Part shown: one piece after another, positions 36,268-44,915 of the stretch
Layout: every line of letters begins with the position of its first letter
Position numbering within the stretch: the stretch's first letter is position 1
Source: Mangrovivirga cuniculi
GTDB taxonomy: Bacteria; Bacteroidota; Bacteroidia; Cytophagales; Cyclobacteriaceae
DNA: 64,000 nt
NCBI RefSeq assembly: GCF_005166025.1
Contig: NZ_CP028923.1
Location: 372,001 to 436,000 of the forward strand
Direction of reading: 5' to 3'
The notes under the pieces: generated by a model
What the model saw: the letters and a program-made list of their open reading frames with translations, nothing else
What the model was told of the DNA's origin: nothing
Database searches by the model: none
Translations under genes and position numbers: made by a program

Positions 36268-37404
36268 TCAGGCATTTACCCTGTCAAATTCTTTGATTGT
36301 ATCAATAAGATAATCAGCCTCCTCTATAGTGTTAAACCTTCCAAAAGAAAACCTCACCGCAGCTTGATTTTCATCTCTATCTAATTCAGCCAACACATGA
36401 GAACCAGTTGCAGCACCGGAAGAACACGCCGATCCACCGGAGCAGGAAATACCCTTAAGATCTAGATTAAATAACAGCATATCTTTATCCATTCTTTCAG
36501 GAAAATTAACCGAAAGGACAGTATATAAACTATTATTTAAGTCTCCGCTCATACCATTAAAAGTAACACCTTCTACCTCTTCTTTCAATCTCTTAATCAG
36601 TCTGCTTTTAACTCTTTCAATCTTTGCTCTGTCTTCGTTCATTTCATTGTAGCTTAGCTCAAGTGCTTTAGCAAGCCCCACGATACCATATACATTTTCG
36701 GTGCCTCCTCGGAGCCCCCTTTCCTGAGCTCCTCCATGAATAAAGGCAGGAATCCTTTTATTTTTATTGACATAAATAAACCCGGCACCTTTTGGTCCGT
36801 GAAATTTATGAGCTGAAGCTGCCAAAGTATTCAGATCTAGCTTTTTAACATCATGTTCGAAATGCCCCATGGTTTGGACCGTATCGGTATGAAAAAACGC
36901 ATCATATTCTTTGCAGAGGTCAGAAACCTTTTGGATATCCGTTAGATTCCCAATCTCATTATTTGCATGCATTAAACTGACCATCGTTGACTTTTCTTCC
37001 TTCAGTAAGCTTTCAAGGTGTTCATAATTTACCACACCATCAGAATCTAATTCAACAAAGGATAGTTCTACCCCATGTTCGCCCAAATATTGTGAAGTAT
37101 GTAAAACAGCATGATGTTCAATCCTGGATGTGATTAACCTTTGATAGCCAAAAGTTTCCACAGCACATCTCAAAGCCATGTTATCTGCTTCAGTACCTCC
37201 GGAGGTAAAAAATATTTCAGAAGGTGTTGCATTGATAAGTTGTGCTACTTTTTTCCTGGCACTTTCGATTTCTGATCTGACAGCCCGCCCATGAGCATGG
37301 GTAGATGATGGATTTCCGTATCCATCTCTCATAAGTGGGATCATAACCTCCAGCACCCTTTCATCTATTGGAGTTGTCGCAGCGTTATCAAAGTAAAACC
37401 TCAT
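36268..37404 (-). CDS. Cysteine desulfurase (NifS/IscS family)
   Basis: A 378-residue class V PLP aminotransferase that takes sulfur from cysteine for Fe-S clusters and tRNA thiolation. YFDNAATTP opens the fold; the PLP lysine is K200 in SAHKFHGPKG; the persulfide cysteine is C327 in GGSACSSGAATGSHVL, with the longer loop of IscS/NifS proteins. Length is slightly short for IscS, so NifS-like is equally possible. No iscU or scaffold gene is adjacent. It has its own -7 element. Confidence 0.9.
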   Translation of the reverse strand: MRFYFDNAATTPIDERVLEVMIPLMRDGYGNPSSTHAHGRAVRSEIESARKKVAQLINATPSEIFFTSGGTEADNMALRCAVETFGYQRLITSRIEHHAVLHTSQYLGEHGVELSFVELDSDGVVNYEHLESLLKEEKSTMVSLMHANNEIGNLTDIQKVSDLCKEYDAFFHTDTVQTMGHFEHDVKKLDLNTLAASAHKFHGPKGAGFIYVNKNKRIPAFIHGGAQERGLRGGTENVYGIVGLAKALELSYNEMNEDRAKIERVKSRLIKRLKEEVEGVTFNGMSGDLNNSLYTVLSVNFPERMDKDMLLFNLDLKGISCSGGSACSSGAATGSHVLAELDRDENQAAVRFSFGRFNTIEEADYLIDTIKEFDRVNA

Positions 37405-37423
37405 TATTGAATTATTTTATTTA

Positions 37424-37431
37424 CAAAGATA
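37424..37431 (-). promoter_or_regulatory. -7 promoter element of the cysteine desulfurase gene
   Basis: TATCTTTG on the minus strand, an exact TAnnTTTG, 19 bp before the ATG. No TTG is at the expected distance. Confidence 0.5.
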
Positions 37432-37459
37432 CATAAAATTCATTTTGATTAAATAAAAA

Positions 37460-37484
37460 AGGGATTGGCTATTCACCAATCCCT
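37460..37484 (-). terminator. Intrinsic terminator of glmM
   Basis: AGGGATTGG/CCAATCCCT stem with a 7-nt loop, followed on the minus strand by a T run. It is 23 bp after the glmM stop. Confidence 0.88.
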
Positions 37485-37507
37485 TGAATTTTCTTACTTA
37501 GTTTATT

Positions 37508-38905
37508 CTATTCTCTATGGTGAATAATCTCTCTGATATCATCCATTATTTTATGGGCTAAATGCTCTGCTGTGGCCTCAGACTCAGATTCACTGTAAAT
37601 TCTGATAATTGGTTCAGTATTACTTTTTCTTAAGTGTACCCATTCCTTATCGAATTCGATCTTCACACCATCAACCGTGTTTACAGGTTGCTTTTGATAT
37701 TTCTTCTTTACTGAATCTAAGATTTCATCGACATCGATTCCCGGAGTTAATTCAATCTTATTTTTCGAAATGTGATAATTAGGATATTTTGATCTCAGCA
37801 TGCTCGATGATTTACCAAATTTTGCTAAATGAGTTAAGAACAAAGCTATCCCTACTAGCGCATCTCTGCCATAATGAAGTTCTGGATAAATAATTCCTCC
37901 GTTTCCTTCTCCGCCAATTACAGCATTTACCTCTTTCATTTTTTCAACAACATTTACCTCTCCTACTGCAGAAGCAGAATATTCACCGCCATGCTTTTCG
38001 GTTACATCGCGCAATGCTCGTGTAGAACTCAGGTTTGAAACAGTATTTCCTGAATTATTAGTCAAAATATAGTCTGAAACGGCTACCAGGGTATATTCTT
38101 CACCAAAAGGTGTTCCATCATCACAGATCAATGCTAATCTGTCAACATCGGGATCAACAACAATTCCAAGGTCAAAGCTTCCTTTTTCTATTGTTTTAAT
38201 TATATCTCCCAGATGTTCAGGCAAAGGTTCCGGATTATGGGCAAAGAGACCATCCGGTTCGCAATGTATTTTTTCTACAACGAGAACTCCAAGAGCCTCA
38301 AGCAATCTTGGAACAGCAATACCTCCGGAAGAATTAACAGCATCTACAGCTATTTTAAATTTCGCTTCTTCAATTGCCTTTTTATCAACTAATGGAAGTT
38401 CAAGAATCTTATTTATGTGTAGATCCAGGGCATCTGGCTTTTCTGAAATCGAACCGAGTTGCTTAACACCAGCGAAAGTCGTATTTCCCTCTTCGGCAAT
38501 TTCAAGGATTTTTTTTCCTTCATCACCGGAAATAAATTCCCCTTTATCATTAAGAAGCTTTAAGGCATTCCATTGGATAGGATTGTGAGAGGCTGTCAGA
38601 ATAATTCCGCCGTTGGCATTTTCCTCAACGACCATCATCTCAACTGTTGGAGTTGTAGATAAACCGAGATCAATAATATTAATTCCAAGTCCCTGCAGGG
38701 TTGAGCAGACCAGATTATTAATCATTTCCCCGGATGGGCGGGCATCTCTGCCGATAACAACTTTAGCCTTATTTCCATTATTCCTTTCGAGTAACCATTG
38801 ACCATATGCCGATGCGAATTTTACAGCATCGAGTGGGGTCAAAGCCTCACCTTGTTTTCCCCCGATTGTTCCTCTGATTCCGGAGATAGATTTAATTAAT
38901 GTCAC
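37508..38905 (-). CDS. glmM: Phosphoglucosamine mutase / phosphohexomutase
   Basis: A 465-residue alpha-D-phosphohexomutase. The phosphoserine is S106 in TASHNP (104-109), the metal loop is DPDVDR near 251-256, the sugar-recognition loop is GEGNGG near 330-335, and the phosphate-binding loop is in the C-terminal RKSNTEPIIRIYSES. Bacteroidota annotate this form as GlmM, which makes glucosamine 1-phosphate for peptidoglycan; a phosphomannomutase role is also possible. Monocistronic with its own -7 element and terminator. Confidence 0.88.
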   Translation of the reverse strand: MTLIKSISGIRGTIGGKQGEALTPLDAVKFASAYGQWLLERNNGNKAKVVIGRDARPSGEMINNLVCSTLQGLGINIIDLGLSTTPTVEMMVVEENANGGIILTASHNPIQWNALKLLNDKGEFISGDEGKKILEIAEEGNTTFAGVKQLGSISEKPDALDLHINKILELPLVDKKAIEEAKFKIAVDAVNSSGGIAVPRLLEALGVLVVEKIHCEPDGLFAHNPEPLPEHLGDIIKTIEKGSFDLGIVVDPDVDRLALICDDGTPFGEEYTLVAVSDYILTNNSGNTVSNLSSTRALRDVTEKHGGEYSASAVGEVNVVEKMKEVNAVIGGEGNGGIIYPELHYGRDALVGIALFLTHLAKFGKSSSMLRSKYPNYHISKNKIELTPGIDVDEILDSVKKKYQKQPVNTVDGVKIEFDKEWVHLRKSNTEPIIRIYSESESEATAEHLAHKIMDDIREIIHHRE

Positions 38906-38932
38906 TGATTAATAAGTTTTAATTCCTTCGGA

Positions 38933-38940
38933 CAAATCTA
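38933..38940 (-). promoter_or_regulatory. -7 promoter element of glmM
   Basis: TAGATTTG on the minus strand, an exact TAnnTTTG, 27 bp before the glmM ATG. Confidence 0.45.
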
Positions 38941-38987
38941 GTGAATCTGAAGGAACTATTTTATCGACCTGAAATTATAAATGAAAA

Positions 38988-39227
38988 TTATTTGAAGCGG
39001 GCCAACACTTTTTCGACCTCATTATTGCTCTCCTCTTCTTTCCCGCAGGTTTCACCGGCTTCCATTGTTTTCCCGCAATATCCACAAGTCGCTCCTTCTT
39101 TATTTAAAAAAGGACTCTGAGAAGCACATGTTCCTTTAAACTCTCCGTTTTTTAAAAAGAGCAATCTGACTGACATTAATGCAAAAAACAATGCAACAAA
39201 ACCTATTCCTAATAAAACTGTCCACAT
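38988..39227 (-). CDS. Small membrane protein with cysteine pairs (NqrM-like)
   Basis: A 79-residue protein with one N-terminal TM helix (about 3-24), then FKGTCASQSP, and a C-x-x-C (TCGYC) plus a further cysteine (ETCGKEE), ending in a charged helix. The helix followed by a GTC and clustered cysteines resembles NqrM/DUF539, a Na+-NQR maturation protein, but this form is the one usually called 'membrane or secreted protein' in Bacteroidota. It could bind a metal at the membrane face. No nqr genes are in the window, so the role is unproven. Confidence 0.65.
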   Translation of the reverse strand: MWTVLLGIGFVALFFALMSVRLLFLKNGEFKGTCASQSPFLNKEGATCGYCGKTMEAGETCGKEEESNNEVEKVLARFK

Positions 39228-39244
39228 GATTGTTTACTTTTATG

Positions 39245-39252
39245 CAAAGTTA
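39245..39252 (-). promoter_or_regulatory. -7 promoter element of the small membrane protein gene
   Basis: TAACTTTG on the minus strand, an exact TAnnTTTG, 17 bp before the ATG. Confidence 0.5.
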
Positions 39253-39314
39253 CCTCTGTTTGGTTAAACGACACTTATTCAGGAATGTTTTTTTAAGTAA
39301 AAGTAAATGTAAAC

Positions 39315-40136
39315 ATGCATCATAAACCACTGGCACCCAAAGACAATAACCGCGAAAAAAAGCTTGAGGCGTTCGATCGGCTACTCACTATTATGGATGA
39401 GTTACGCCTTAATTGTCCATGGGATAAAAAACAAACTATCGAAAGTTTAAGACACCTGACCATTGAAGAAACTTATGAGCTCTCTGATGCGATAATTGAA
39501 AATGATTTAAGCGAAATAAAAAAAGAGCTTGGTGATATTATGCTCCACATGGTGTTTTATTCCAGAATTGCTGATGAAAAAGGAGCCTTTGATATTTCTG
39601 ATGTTTTACATGGGGTTTGCGATAAGTTGGTTCATCGTCACCCCCATATTTACGGTGATGTAAAAGCAGATAATGAAGAAGCAGTAAAAGCAAATTGGGA
39701 AAAAATCAAGCTTAAAGAAAAAGGAGGAAATAAAACAGTATTGGGCGGCGTTCCTAAATCACTTCCTGCGTTGGTTAAGGCGATGCGTATCCAGGAAAAA
39801 GCTCGGGGAGCTGGTTTTGACTGGGAAGAACGTGGACAGGTTTGGGAAAAAGTCCAGGAGGAACTAAATGAATTTAAAGAGCAAGTAGATATAGAAAAAG
39901 GAGATATCACTAATACTGATGAGGCCACAGAAGAATTTGGAGATGTTATATTCAGCCTGATAAACTATGCCAGATTTGCAAATATAAACCCTGAAGAAGC
40001 TCTGGAAAAAACAAATAAGAAGTTCATCAAGAGGTTTAATTATATTGAAACAAGATCTAAAGAAATAGGAAAATCCTTAAGTGACATGTCACTCGCAGAA
40101 ATGGATGAACTTTGGGAGGAAGCAAAGAAAAAGTAA
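39315..40136 (+). CDS. mazG: Nucleoside triphosphate pyrophosphohydrolase MazG
   Basis: A 273-residue all-alpha NTP pyrophosphatase that hydrolyses NTPs, including damaged ones, to NMP and pyrophosphate. LRLNCPWDKKQTIESLRHLTIEETYELSDAI (split over 26-56) is the first MazG repeat with the metal-binding E-x-x-E, followed by KELGDIMLHMVFYS; the second repeat contains EFGDVIFSLINYARF. The double-repeat length is that of E. coli MazG. Convergent with the DUF4412 gene. Confidence 0.92.
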   Translation: MHHKPLAPKDNNREKKLEAFDRLLTIMDELRLNCPWDKKQTIESLRHLTIEETYELSDAIIENDLSEIKKELGDIMLHMVFYSRIADEKGAFDISDVLHGVCDKLVHRHPHIYGDVKADNEEAVKANWEKIKLKEKGGNKTVLGGVPKSLPALVKAMRIQEKARGAGFDWEERGQVWEKVQEELNEFKEQVDIEKGDITNTDEATEEFGDVIFSLINYARFANINPEEALEKTNKKFIKRFNYIETRSKEIGKSLSDMSLAEMDELWEEAKKK

Positions 40137-40158
40137 AAGGTGATTGTTCACCCTTTAC
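40133..40158. terminator. Hairpin made from the two convergent stop regions
   Basis: GTAAAAGGTGA and TCACCCTTTAC form an 11-bp stem with one mismatch and a 4-nt loop. The left arm holds the mazG stop codon and the right arm the stop of the convergent DUF4412 gene, so it may terminate both. T runs are short. Confidence 0.45.
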
Positions 40159-40862
40159 TTTCCAAAACTCATCATTGATTTATATCCTTCAGTACTGATC
40201 GTTACCGGAGTATCTGTATTTAATTCAGTAACAACCATTTTATATTTTTCGCCTTTTTTAGTTTCTCCTTCAGATTCCATCATTATACCTTCCGGATAAG
40301 CACCCATCAAAGGATTTTTATTTTTCCCTTTGTTTCCCATTCCAAGAAGGCCGGCTATTTGAGAAGCAGAAATATTAGCCTCCTCAGTGATCCAGCTTGT
40401 TCCTGATGCATCGTCAGACTCAAATCTGTATTCATGGCAAGTATATCCTAATATCTCTTTGGTTTTCCCTGTTTTTTCGAAAGTGAAATCTTCCGGTTCC
40501 ATGTTTTCAGAAGCTTTTTCAAGTTGCTTTGGATTAAAAGGCATTGCCATTGCAGTCTTTTCGCCCTCATTATCCATCAGCATGTGCATCTTTTTATCAG
40601 ACTTATTATAAATAATAATGGTCTCGCCGGTAGCCTTTTTATCATTCATGATCATTTTAACTCCGAACAACTCGTCTCCCTCATTGAAATATATAGTATA
40701 GGGAAAGTTCTGTTCACGACCTTTCTTATCAACATATGTCATATCATAAGTTATATGACCATCGAATTCAAATTCGTCTATTGCTGGAGCTCCTTCTTTT
40801 TCAGTAAATGATAACAGAGCTAATACTAGAAATGCTATTGGTACTAAGTTTTTTATTTTCAT
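40155..40862 (-). CDS. DUF4412 domain secreted protein
   Basis: A 235-residue protein starting MKIKNLVP at 40862, which opens with a signal peptide; the longer reading to 41027 adds 55 residues not like a coding start. Mature residues contain strands typical of DUF4412: FEFDGHITYDMTYV, IIIYNKSDKKMHMLMDNEGEKTAM (split) and ILGYTCHEYRFES, where a cysteine-histidine pair in a YxCxxY context is usual for the family. It is an envelope protein of unknown function, convergent with mazG. Confidence 0.72.
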   Translation of the reverse strand: MKIKNLVPIAFLVLALLSFTEKEGAPAIDEFEFDGHITYDMTYVDKKGREQNFPYTIYFNEGDELFGVKMIMNDKKATGETIIIYNKSDKKMHMLMDNEGEKTAMAMPFNPKQLEKASENMEPEDFTFEKTGKTKEILGYTCHEYRFESDDASGTSWITEEANISASQIAGLLGMGNKGKNKNPLMGAYPEGIMMESEGETKKGEKYKMVVTELNTDTPVTISTEGYKSMMSFGK

Positions 40863-41023
40863 GGTTAGGTTGTGTTTAAATGATAGACAACTTAGAATTA
40901 ACCAATTAAATAGAGGAAAGCAATATTTTAAAGCCTTTTTTTTAATCAGTGAATTATAAAAAGATAGGTTCTTGTTATTGAACTGAAGTAATTTTAAGGA
41001 CCGTAAACAAATTAACCTTTTGG

Positions 41024-43426
41024 TCAATTCTCTTTTTTTACTTCAATAGCTTTTATTTCGATCTCTTCATCCTCGTCTGCGAGATAAAACTCATCATATT
41101 GTTCAATCAGCGGATGAGAATCTTTTTCCCTTTTTCCTTTATCAAACACCATTAGTAAAGCTGGCAAAACAACCAGATTGGTAATCATGGCGACCAGTAG
41201 AGTCAGGGAAGTTAGGATACCCAGGGCTACAGTACCACCAAACTCAGAGAAGGCAAAAATCACAAACCCAAAGAATAAAACGATCGAAGTGTAAATCATT
41301 GACTGGCCTACTTCCTTCAAGCTTTTAGAAATAGCAATCGGAACAAAAAAGTTACTGTTAAAGAGAGCTTGTCTGTATTTGGCGAGAAAGTGAATTGAAT
41401 CATCTACGGAAATACCAAAAGCAATTGAGAAGATCAATGCGGTAGAGGGCTTAAGAGGAATTCCTGCATAACCCATAATACCAGCTGTGATGATCAATGG
41501 TATAAAGTTAGGAATCAAACTGATGATGATCATCCTGACGTTAGCAAAAAGAATTGCCATGATTATACTGATAATTATGAAAGCAAGAACCAGGCTTTGC
41601 CTCAGGTTTTCAATCAGATATTTATTTCCCTTTATAAATAATAAGGTGGTACCAGTCAGGCTTACATCTATATCCGACCCTTCAAAAATTTCATTTTTAG
41701 CTGGAACGATAACATTTTCTACCAGGCTATCCATTTTATTCGAGCCGATGTCAGCCATTTTTAATGATACCCTCATTTTTTGACCCGTTGAATCAATAAA
41801 AGACTCTACCAATTCATTACTAGATTCGGCATTTCGTAAATAGCTATAAATAAAAGCTTGTTCACGACCTGAAGGTAGTCTATACTGTGAAGGACTATTG
41901 TTGTAATATGCTGACCGAACTGCCTTTATAAAACTTACCATTGATACAGGACCCGAAAGGTCTTGAAGAGATGTTAATGTATCCTCGAATTGTTCAACTC
42001 TTCTTAAAACTGATAACGACCTGATTCCCTGCTCTTTTTTCGTATCAATATATACTTCCAAAGGCATTACCCCTGAGAAATTATTTTCGAAGAAGGCAAG
42101 GTCTTTCTTGATCTTACTATCTTCAGGGATATCATCAACCATGTAAGAGACACTTTCTACCTTTGTGGCTCCATAAATAAAAATTGCTAATAATGCGCCA
42201 GTCACTACAAAGACAGCATATCGATGTCTGTGAACTAACAGGTCTAAGATTTTTATTGACTTACCAACCAATTTAAAATCGAGATGCTTTAAGTGTCTGG
42301 ACTTTGGAGCCGGCAGGAACGAAAATACACTTGGAATTAATATAATACTGACGACATAAGTCATCATGATATTAATACCGGCAACAATTCCAAATTCTTT
42401 TAAAATGGTAATATCATTGAATGCAAGGACAACAAACCCCACTGCAGTTGTAAAATTAGTTACAAGCGCCACAAGGCCTATTTTTCTAATCATTCTTGAA
42501 AGGGCAAGGACCTGGTTTCCGTGATTTGCAACTTCCTGATGATACCTGTTGAGTAAATAGATACAATTAGGAACTCCTATGACGACTATAATCGGTGGAA
42601 GCAACCCTGTCAATAAGGTCATCTTGTATCCCAAAAGGTGTGTCGTACCCATAACCCAGATCACCATTACTCCAATAACGATCATAGGAAAGAATACAGC
42701 GGAAAATGACCTAAAAAAGAAAAACAGAATTAATGCTGTAACGACTCCTGAAAGAATAAGAAACTTATTTAATTCTTTCTGCACCTTGGCACTCATCACC
42801 GACCTGATAAAAGGAATGCCGGCATAATGTATGTCGATATCAGATACTTCAGAAAACTTTTCAGCGGCCAGCTCAATATCATTGATCAGTCTCAACCGCT
42901 TATCTGAATTAATTATTTCCGAATCTAAAGAAAGCAGCAATACTGTTGATCCATTTGATGGATTTATGATCTGGCCGGTATAAAACCGCTGGTCCGCAGC
43001 AACACTTAATAATGAATCGAGTTCTTCGTCTGTTTCAGGTACTGATTTAAAAATCGGTTTTGGATCAAATCTCCTTTCAGAAGTGTTTTTCTCCAGTATT
43101 TGCATACTTGCTAGAGACAAAACATTATTAACTCCTTCTAGATTTTCTAACTCATTAGTCAGATAATAGAGGTTTTGAAAGTTTTCCAGCTCATAAACCG
43201 AGCTATCTTTCATCCCCAGTACGAGGAGATTAGCATCTTCACCAAATTGTTTTTTAAATGCCTGATAATTGATCATCAAGCTATCAGAAGGGGGGACGAT
43301 TTTAGCAAAATCATAAGATACCTCCAGGTCTTTAGCTTTAAAAGCCATAAAACCCGTAATAACAGCTATAATAGCTATTAGAATAACTCGGAATTTAAGT
43401 ATTATATGTGATATGCTTGTCCACAT
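41024..43426 (-). CDS. RND/MMPL-family exporter
   Basis: An 800-residue membrane protein with the RND plan: TM1 near 12-30, a large periplasmic loop (32-215), a TM cluster (about 218-372), TM near 400-420, a second loop (425-610), and a final TM cluster (615-775). The proton-relay region FGISVDDSIHFLAKYRQ near 670-686 carries adjacent aspartates. This short single-protein type (MMPL/patched-like, sterol-sensing-like) often moves lipids. No membrane-fusion or TolC partner is next to it. It has its own -7 element with an AT-rich palindrome beside it. Confidence 0.88.
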   Translation of the reverse strand: MWTSISHIILKFRVILIAIIAVITGFMAFKAKDLEVSYDFAKIVPPSDSLMINYQAFKKQFGEDANLLVLGMKDSSVYELENFQNLYYLTNELENLEGVNNVLSLASMQILEKNTSERRFDPKPIFKSVPETDEELDSLLSVAADQRFYTGQIINPSNGSTVLLLSLDSEIINSDKRLRLINDIELAAEKFSEVSDIDIHYAGIPFIRSVMSAKVQKELNKFLILSGVVTALILFFFFRSFSAVFFPMIVIGVMVIWVMGTTHLLGYKMTLLTGLLPPIIVVIGVPNCIYLLNRYHQEVANHGNQVLALSRMIRKIGLVALVTNFTTAVGFVVLAFNDITILKEFGIVAGINIMMTYVVSIILIPSVFSFLPAPKSRHLKHLDFKLVGKSIKILDLLVHRHRYAVFVVTGALLAIFIYGATKVESVSYMVDDIPEDSKIKKDLAFFENNFSGVMPLEVYIDTKKEQGIRSLSVLRRVEQFEDTLTSLQDLSGPVSMVSFIKAVRSAYYNNSPSQYRLPSGREQAFIYSYLRNAESSNELVESFIDSTGQKMRVSLKMADIGSNKMDSLVENVIVPAKNEIFEGSDIDVSLTGTTLLFIKGNKYLIENLRQSLVLAFIIISIIMAILFANVRMIIISLIPNFIPLIITAGIMGYAGIPLKPSTALIFSIAFGISVDDSIHFLAKYRQALFNSNFFVPIAISKSLKEVGQSMIYTSIVLFFGFVIFAFSEFGGTVALGILTSLTLLVAMITNLVVLPALLMVFDKGKREKDSHPLIEQYDEFYLADEDEEIEIKAIEVKKEN

Positions 43427-43442
43427 GATCTCGGCAAAAGTG

Positions 43443-43450
43443 CAAAACTA
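43443..43450 (-). promoter_or_regulatory. -7 promoter element of the RND exporter gene
   Basis: TAGTTTTG on the minus strand, an exact TAnnTTTG, 16 bp before the ATG. Confidence 0.5.
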
Positions 43451-43452
43451 GG

Positions 43453-43472
43453 GAAATAAAATCTTTTATTTC
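43453..43472. repeat. AT-rich perfect inverted repeat at the RND promoter
   Basis: GAAATAAAA-TC-TTTTATTTC, 9-bp arms with a 2-nt centre, lies directly upstream of the RND -7 element and 41 bp after the dgt stop. It could be an operator or a weak terminator for dgt; low GC in the stem argues against a strong terminator. Confidence 0.4.
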
Positions 43473-43512
43473 AGTTCATTATTATATAATCACCCAATTA
43501 AAATTACATCTG

Positions 43513-44859
43513 TCAATTTCTCATACCAGGAATAGTTTGACCGGTAATCTTACGATAAATGCTTACTGCATGACTATCAGATAACCCGGAAACCATATCG
43601 ATGATTTCACGAATTAAACTGTAAACAGTCTTCGCCTCTAAAACATTTATTCTATTTAGCTCAGGAAGCATTTGAATGAGCCTTTTATCAGCACCAGAGC
43701 GATTTTCATTATCAAAAACCATTCTAAATCCTGCTTCGATAAATTTATTTAAAAGACCATCTACTACTTCAAAACCGGCAACTTCTGTTTCAACGACCTG
43801 GATATTCTGGTAAATTTCTTTAACCGAAACCTGTTGGATTTCATTTAAGACCTCTTTAGAAGGTAAAAGATTAAATATCGATTGATCGAATTCACCTGAA
43901 AGAATCTGTTTTTCGCTTTCAACGAATATTGAACCTGCCTGATCTACCAATTTGTTTATCGCTAAAGCTCTTAATATAGCCAGCTTTTCTTCTCTTGTAG
44001 ATAAACTATTGAACTTTTTCTCATTAAACTTATCTTTAATGATTTCAACAAGAAAATTTTTGGTTTGTTCGAAACTGATTATCTCAAGTCTACATGCGTC
44101 TTCAAGGTCGATAATATGGTAACATATATCATCAGCGGCTTCAACCAGAAATGCTAATGGATGCCTTTTCCAGGCCATGCCTTTATCCATATCGACTTTG
44201 ATCAGCCCCAGGTTACCTGCCAATTCCTGAAATTGCTTTTCTTCAGAAGAAAAATAACCATATTTCTTACGAGACTTAACACCCGCTTTTTTGTCCATTC
44301 CGAGAGCACTGCATGGATATTTAGTGAAAGCTCCTAAAACAGCATCGCTTAACATAATTCCAAGACTCTTGTTTTTTGCCAGCCTGAAGCCCTGAGCGTT
44401 TCCTTCAAAGGATATTAATTCCTGCCATTCTTCCTCCGAACAATGTGATTTAAACTTTTGTCCTCTACCGGTCTTAAAATATTCAGAAATAGCATCCTCT
44501 CCCGAGTGTCCGAATGGTGGGTTACCAATATCATGACAGAGTCCGGCAGCTGCTGTAACAGTACTAAAATCAAACGGGGTAAGCCCGGTTGATTTAATGT
44601 CATTACTTGCTTCGCAGAGCATCTCCCCGGCCTTTCGACCAAGGCTTCTGGCAACAGAGGAAACTTCAAGAGAATGAGTTAATCTTGTATGTACAAAATT
44701 ACTTTCAGGCAAAGGATGTACCTGTGTTTTATCCTGAAGACGTCTGAAAGGTTGAGAAAAGATAATTCTATCATAGTCACGTTCAAACCTGCTCCTAATG
44801 TTATATCCATTGGAGACAGTATTTTCATCTAAACCAAAAAGCTTAATCCAGTTTCCCAT
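43513..44859 (-). CDS. dgt: Deoxyguanosinetriphosphate triphosphohydrolase (dGTPase)
   Basis: A 448-residue HD-superfamily enzyme that cleaves dGTP to deoxyguanosine and triphosphate, affecting dNTP pools. RRLQDKTQVHPLPESNFVHTRLTHSLEV, split over 39-66, carries the first histidine; GLCHDIGNPPFGHSGE near 111-126 is the HD motif with the metal ligands; EAADDICYHIIDLEDA near 236-251 supplies the later aspartate. The length fits the short type found in Bacteroidota. It lies downstream of the stress-protein block by 56 bp, possibly read through from it. Confidence 0.92.
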   Translation of the reverse strand: MGNWIKLFGLDENTVSNGYNIRSRFERDYDRIIFSQPFRRLQDKTQVHPLPESNFVHTRLTHSLEVSSVARSLGRKAGEMLCEASNDIKSTGLTPFDFSTVTAAAGLCHDIGNPPFGHSGEDAISEYFKTGRGQKFKSHCSEEEWQELISFEGNAQGFRLAKNKSLGIMLSDAVLGAFTKYPCSALGMDKKAGVKSRKKYGYFSSEEKQFQELAGNLGLIKVDMDKGMAWKRHPLAFLVEAADDICYHIIDLEDACRLEIISFEQTKNFLVEIIKDKFNEKKFNSLSTREEKLAILRALAINKLVDQAGSIFVESEKQILSGEFDQSIFNLLPSKEVLNEIQQVSVKEIYQNIQVVETEVAGFEVVDGLLNKFIEAGFRMVFDNENRSGADKRLIQMLPELNRINVLEAKTVYSLIREIIDMVSGLSDSHAVSIYRKITGQTIPGMRN

Positions 44860-44915
44860 CAGTCAAATTTTGGCGCAAGATACATTATTTTAAAACTTAT
44901 TAAATAATGATCCGA

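Noticed and set aside
40863-41027. Extension of the DUF4412 protein by 55 residues
   Set aside because: The added sequence has no family similarity and precedes a proper signal peptide; the ATG at 40862 is the better start.
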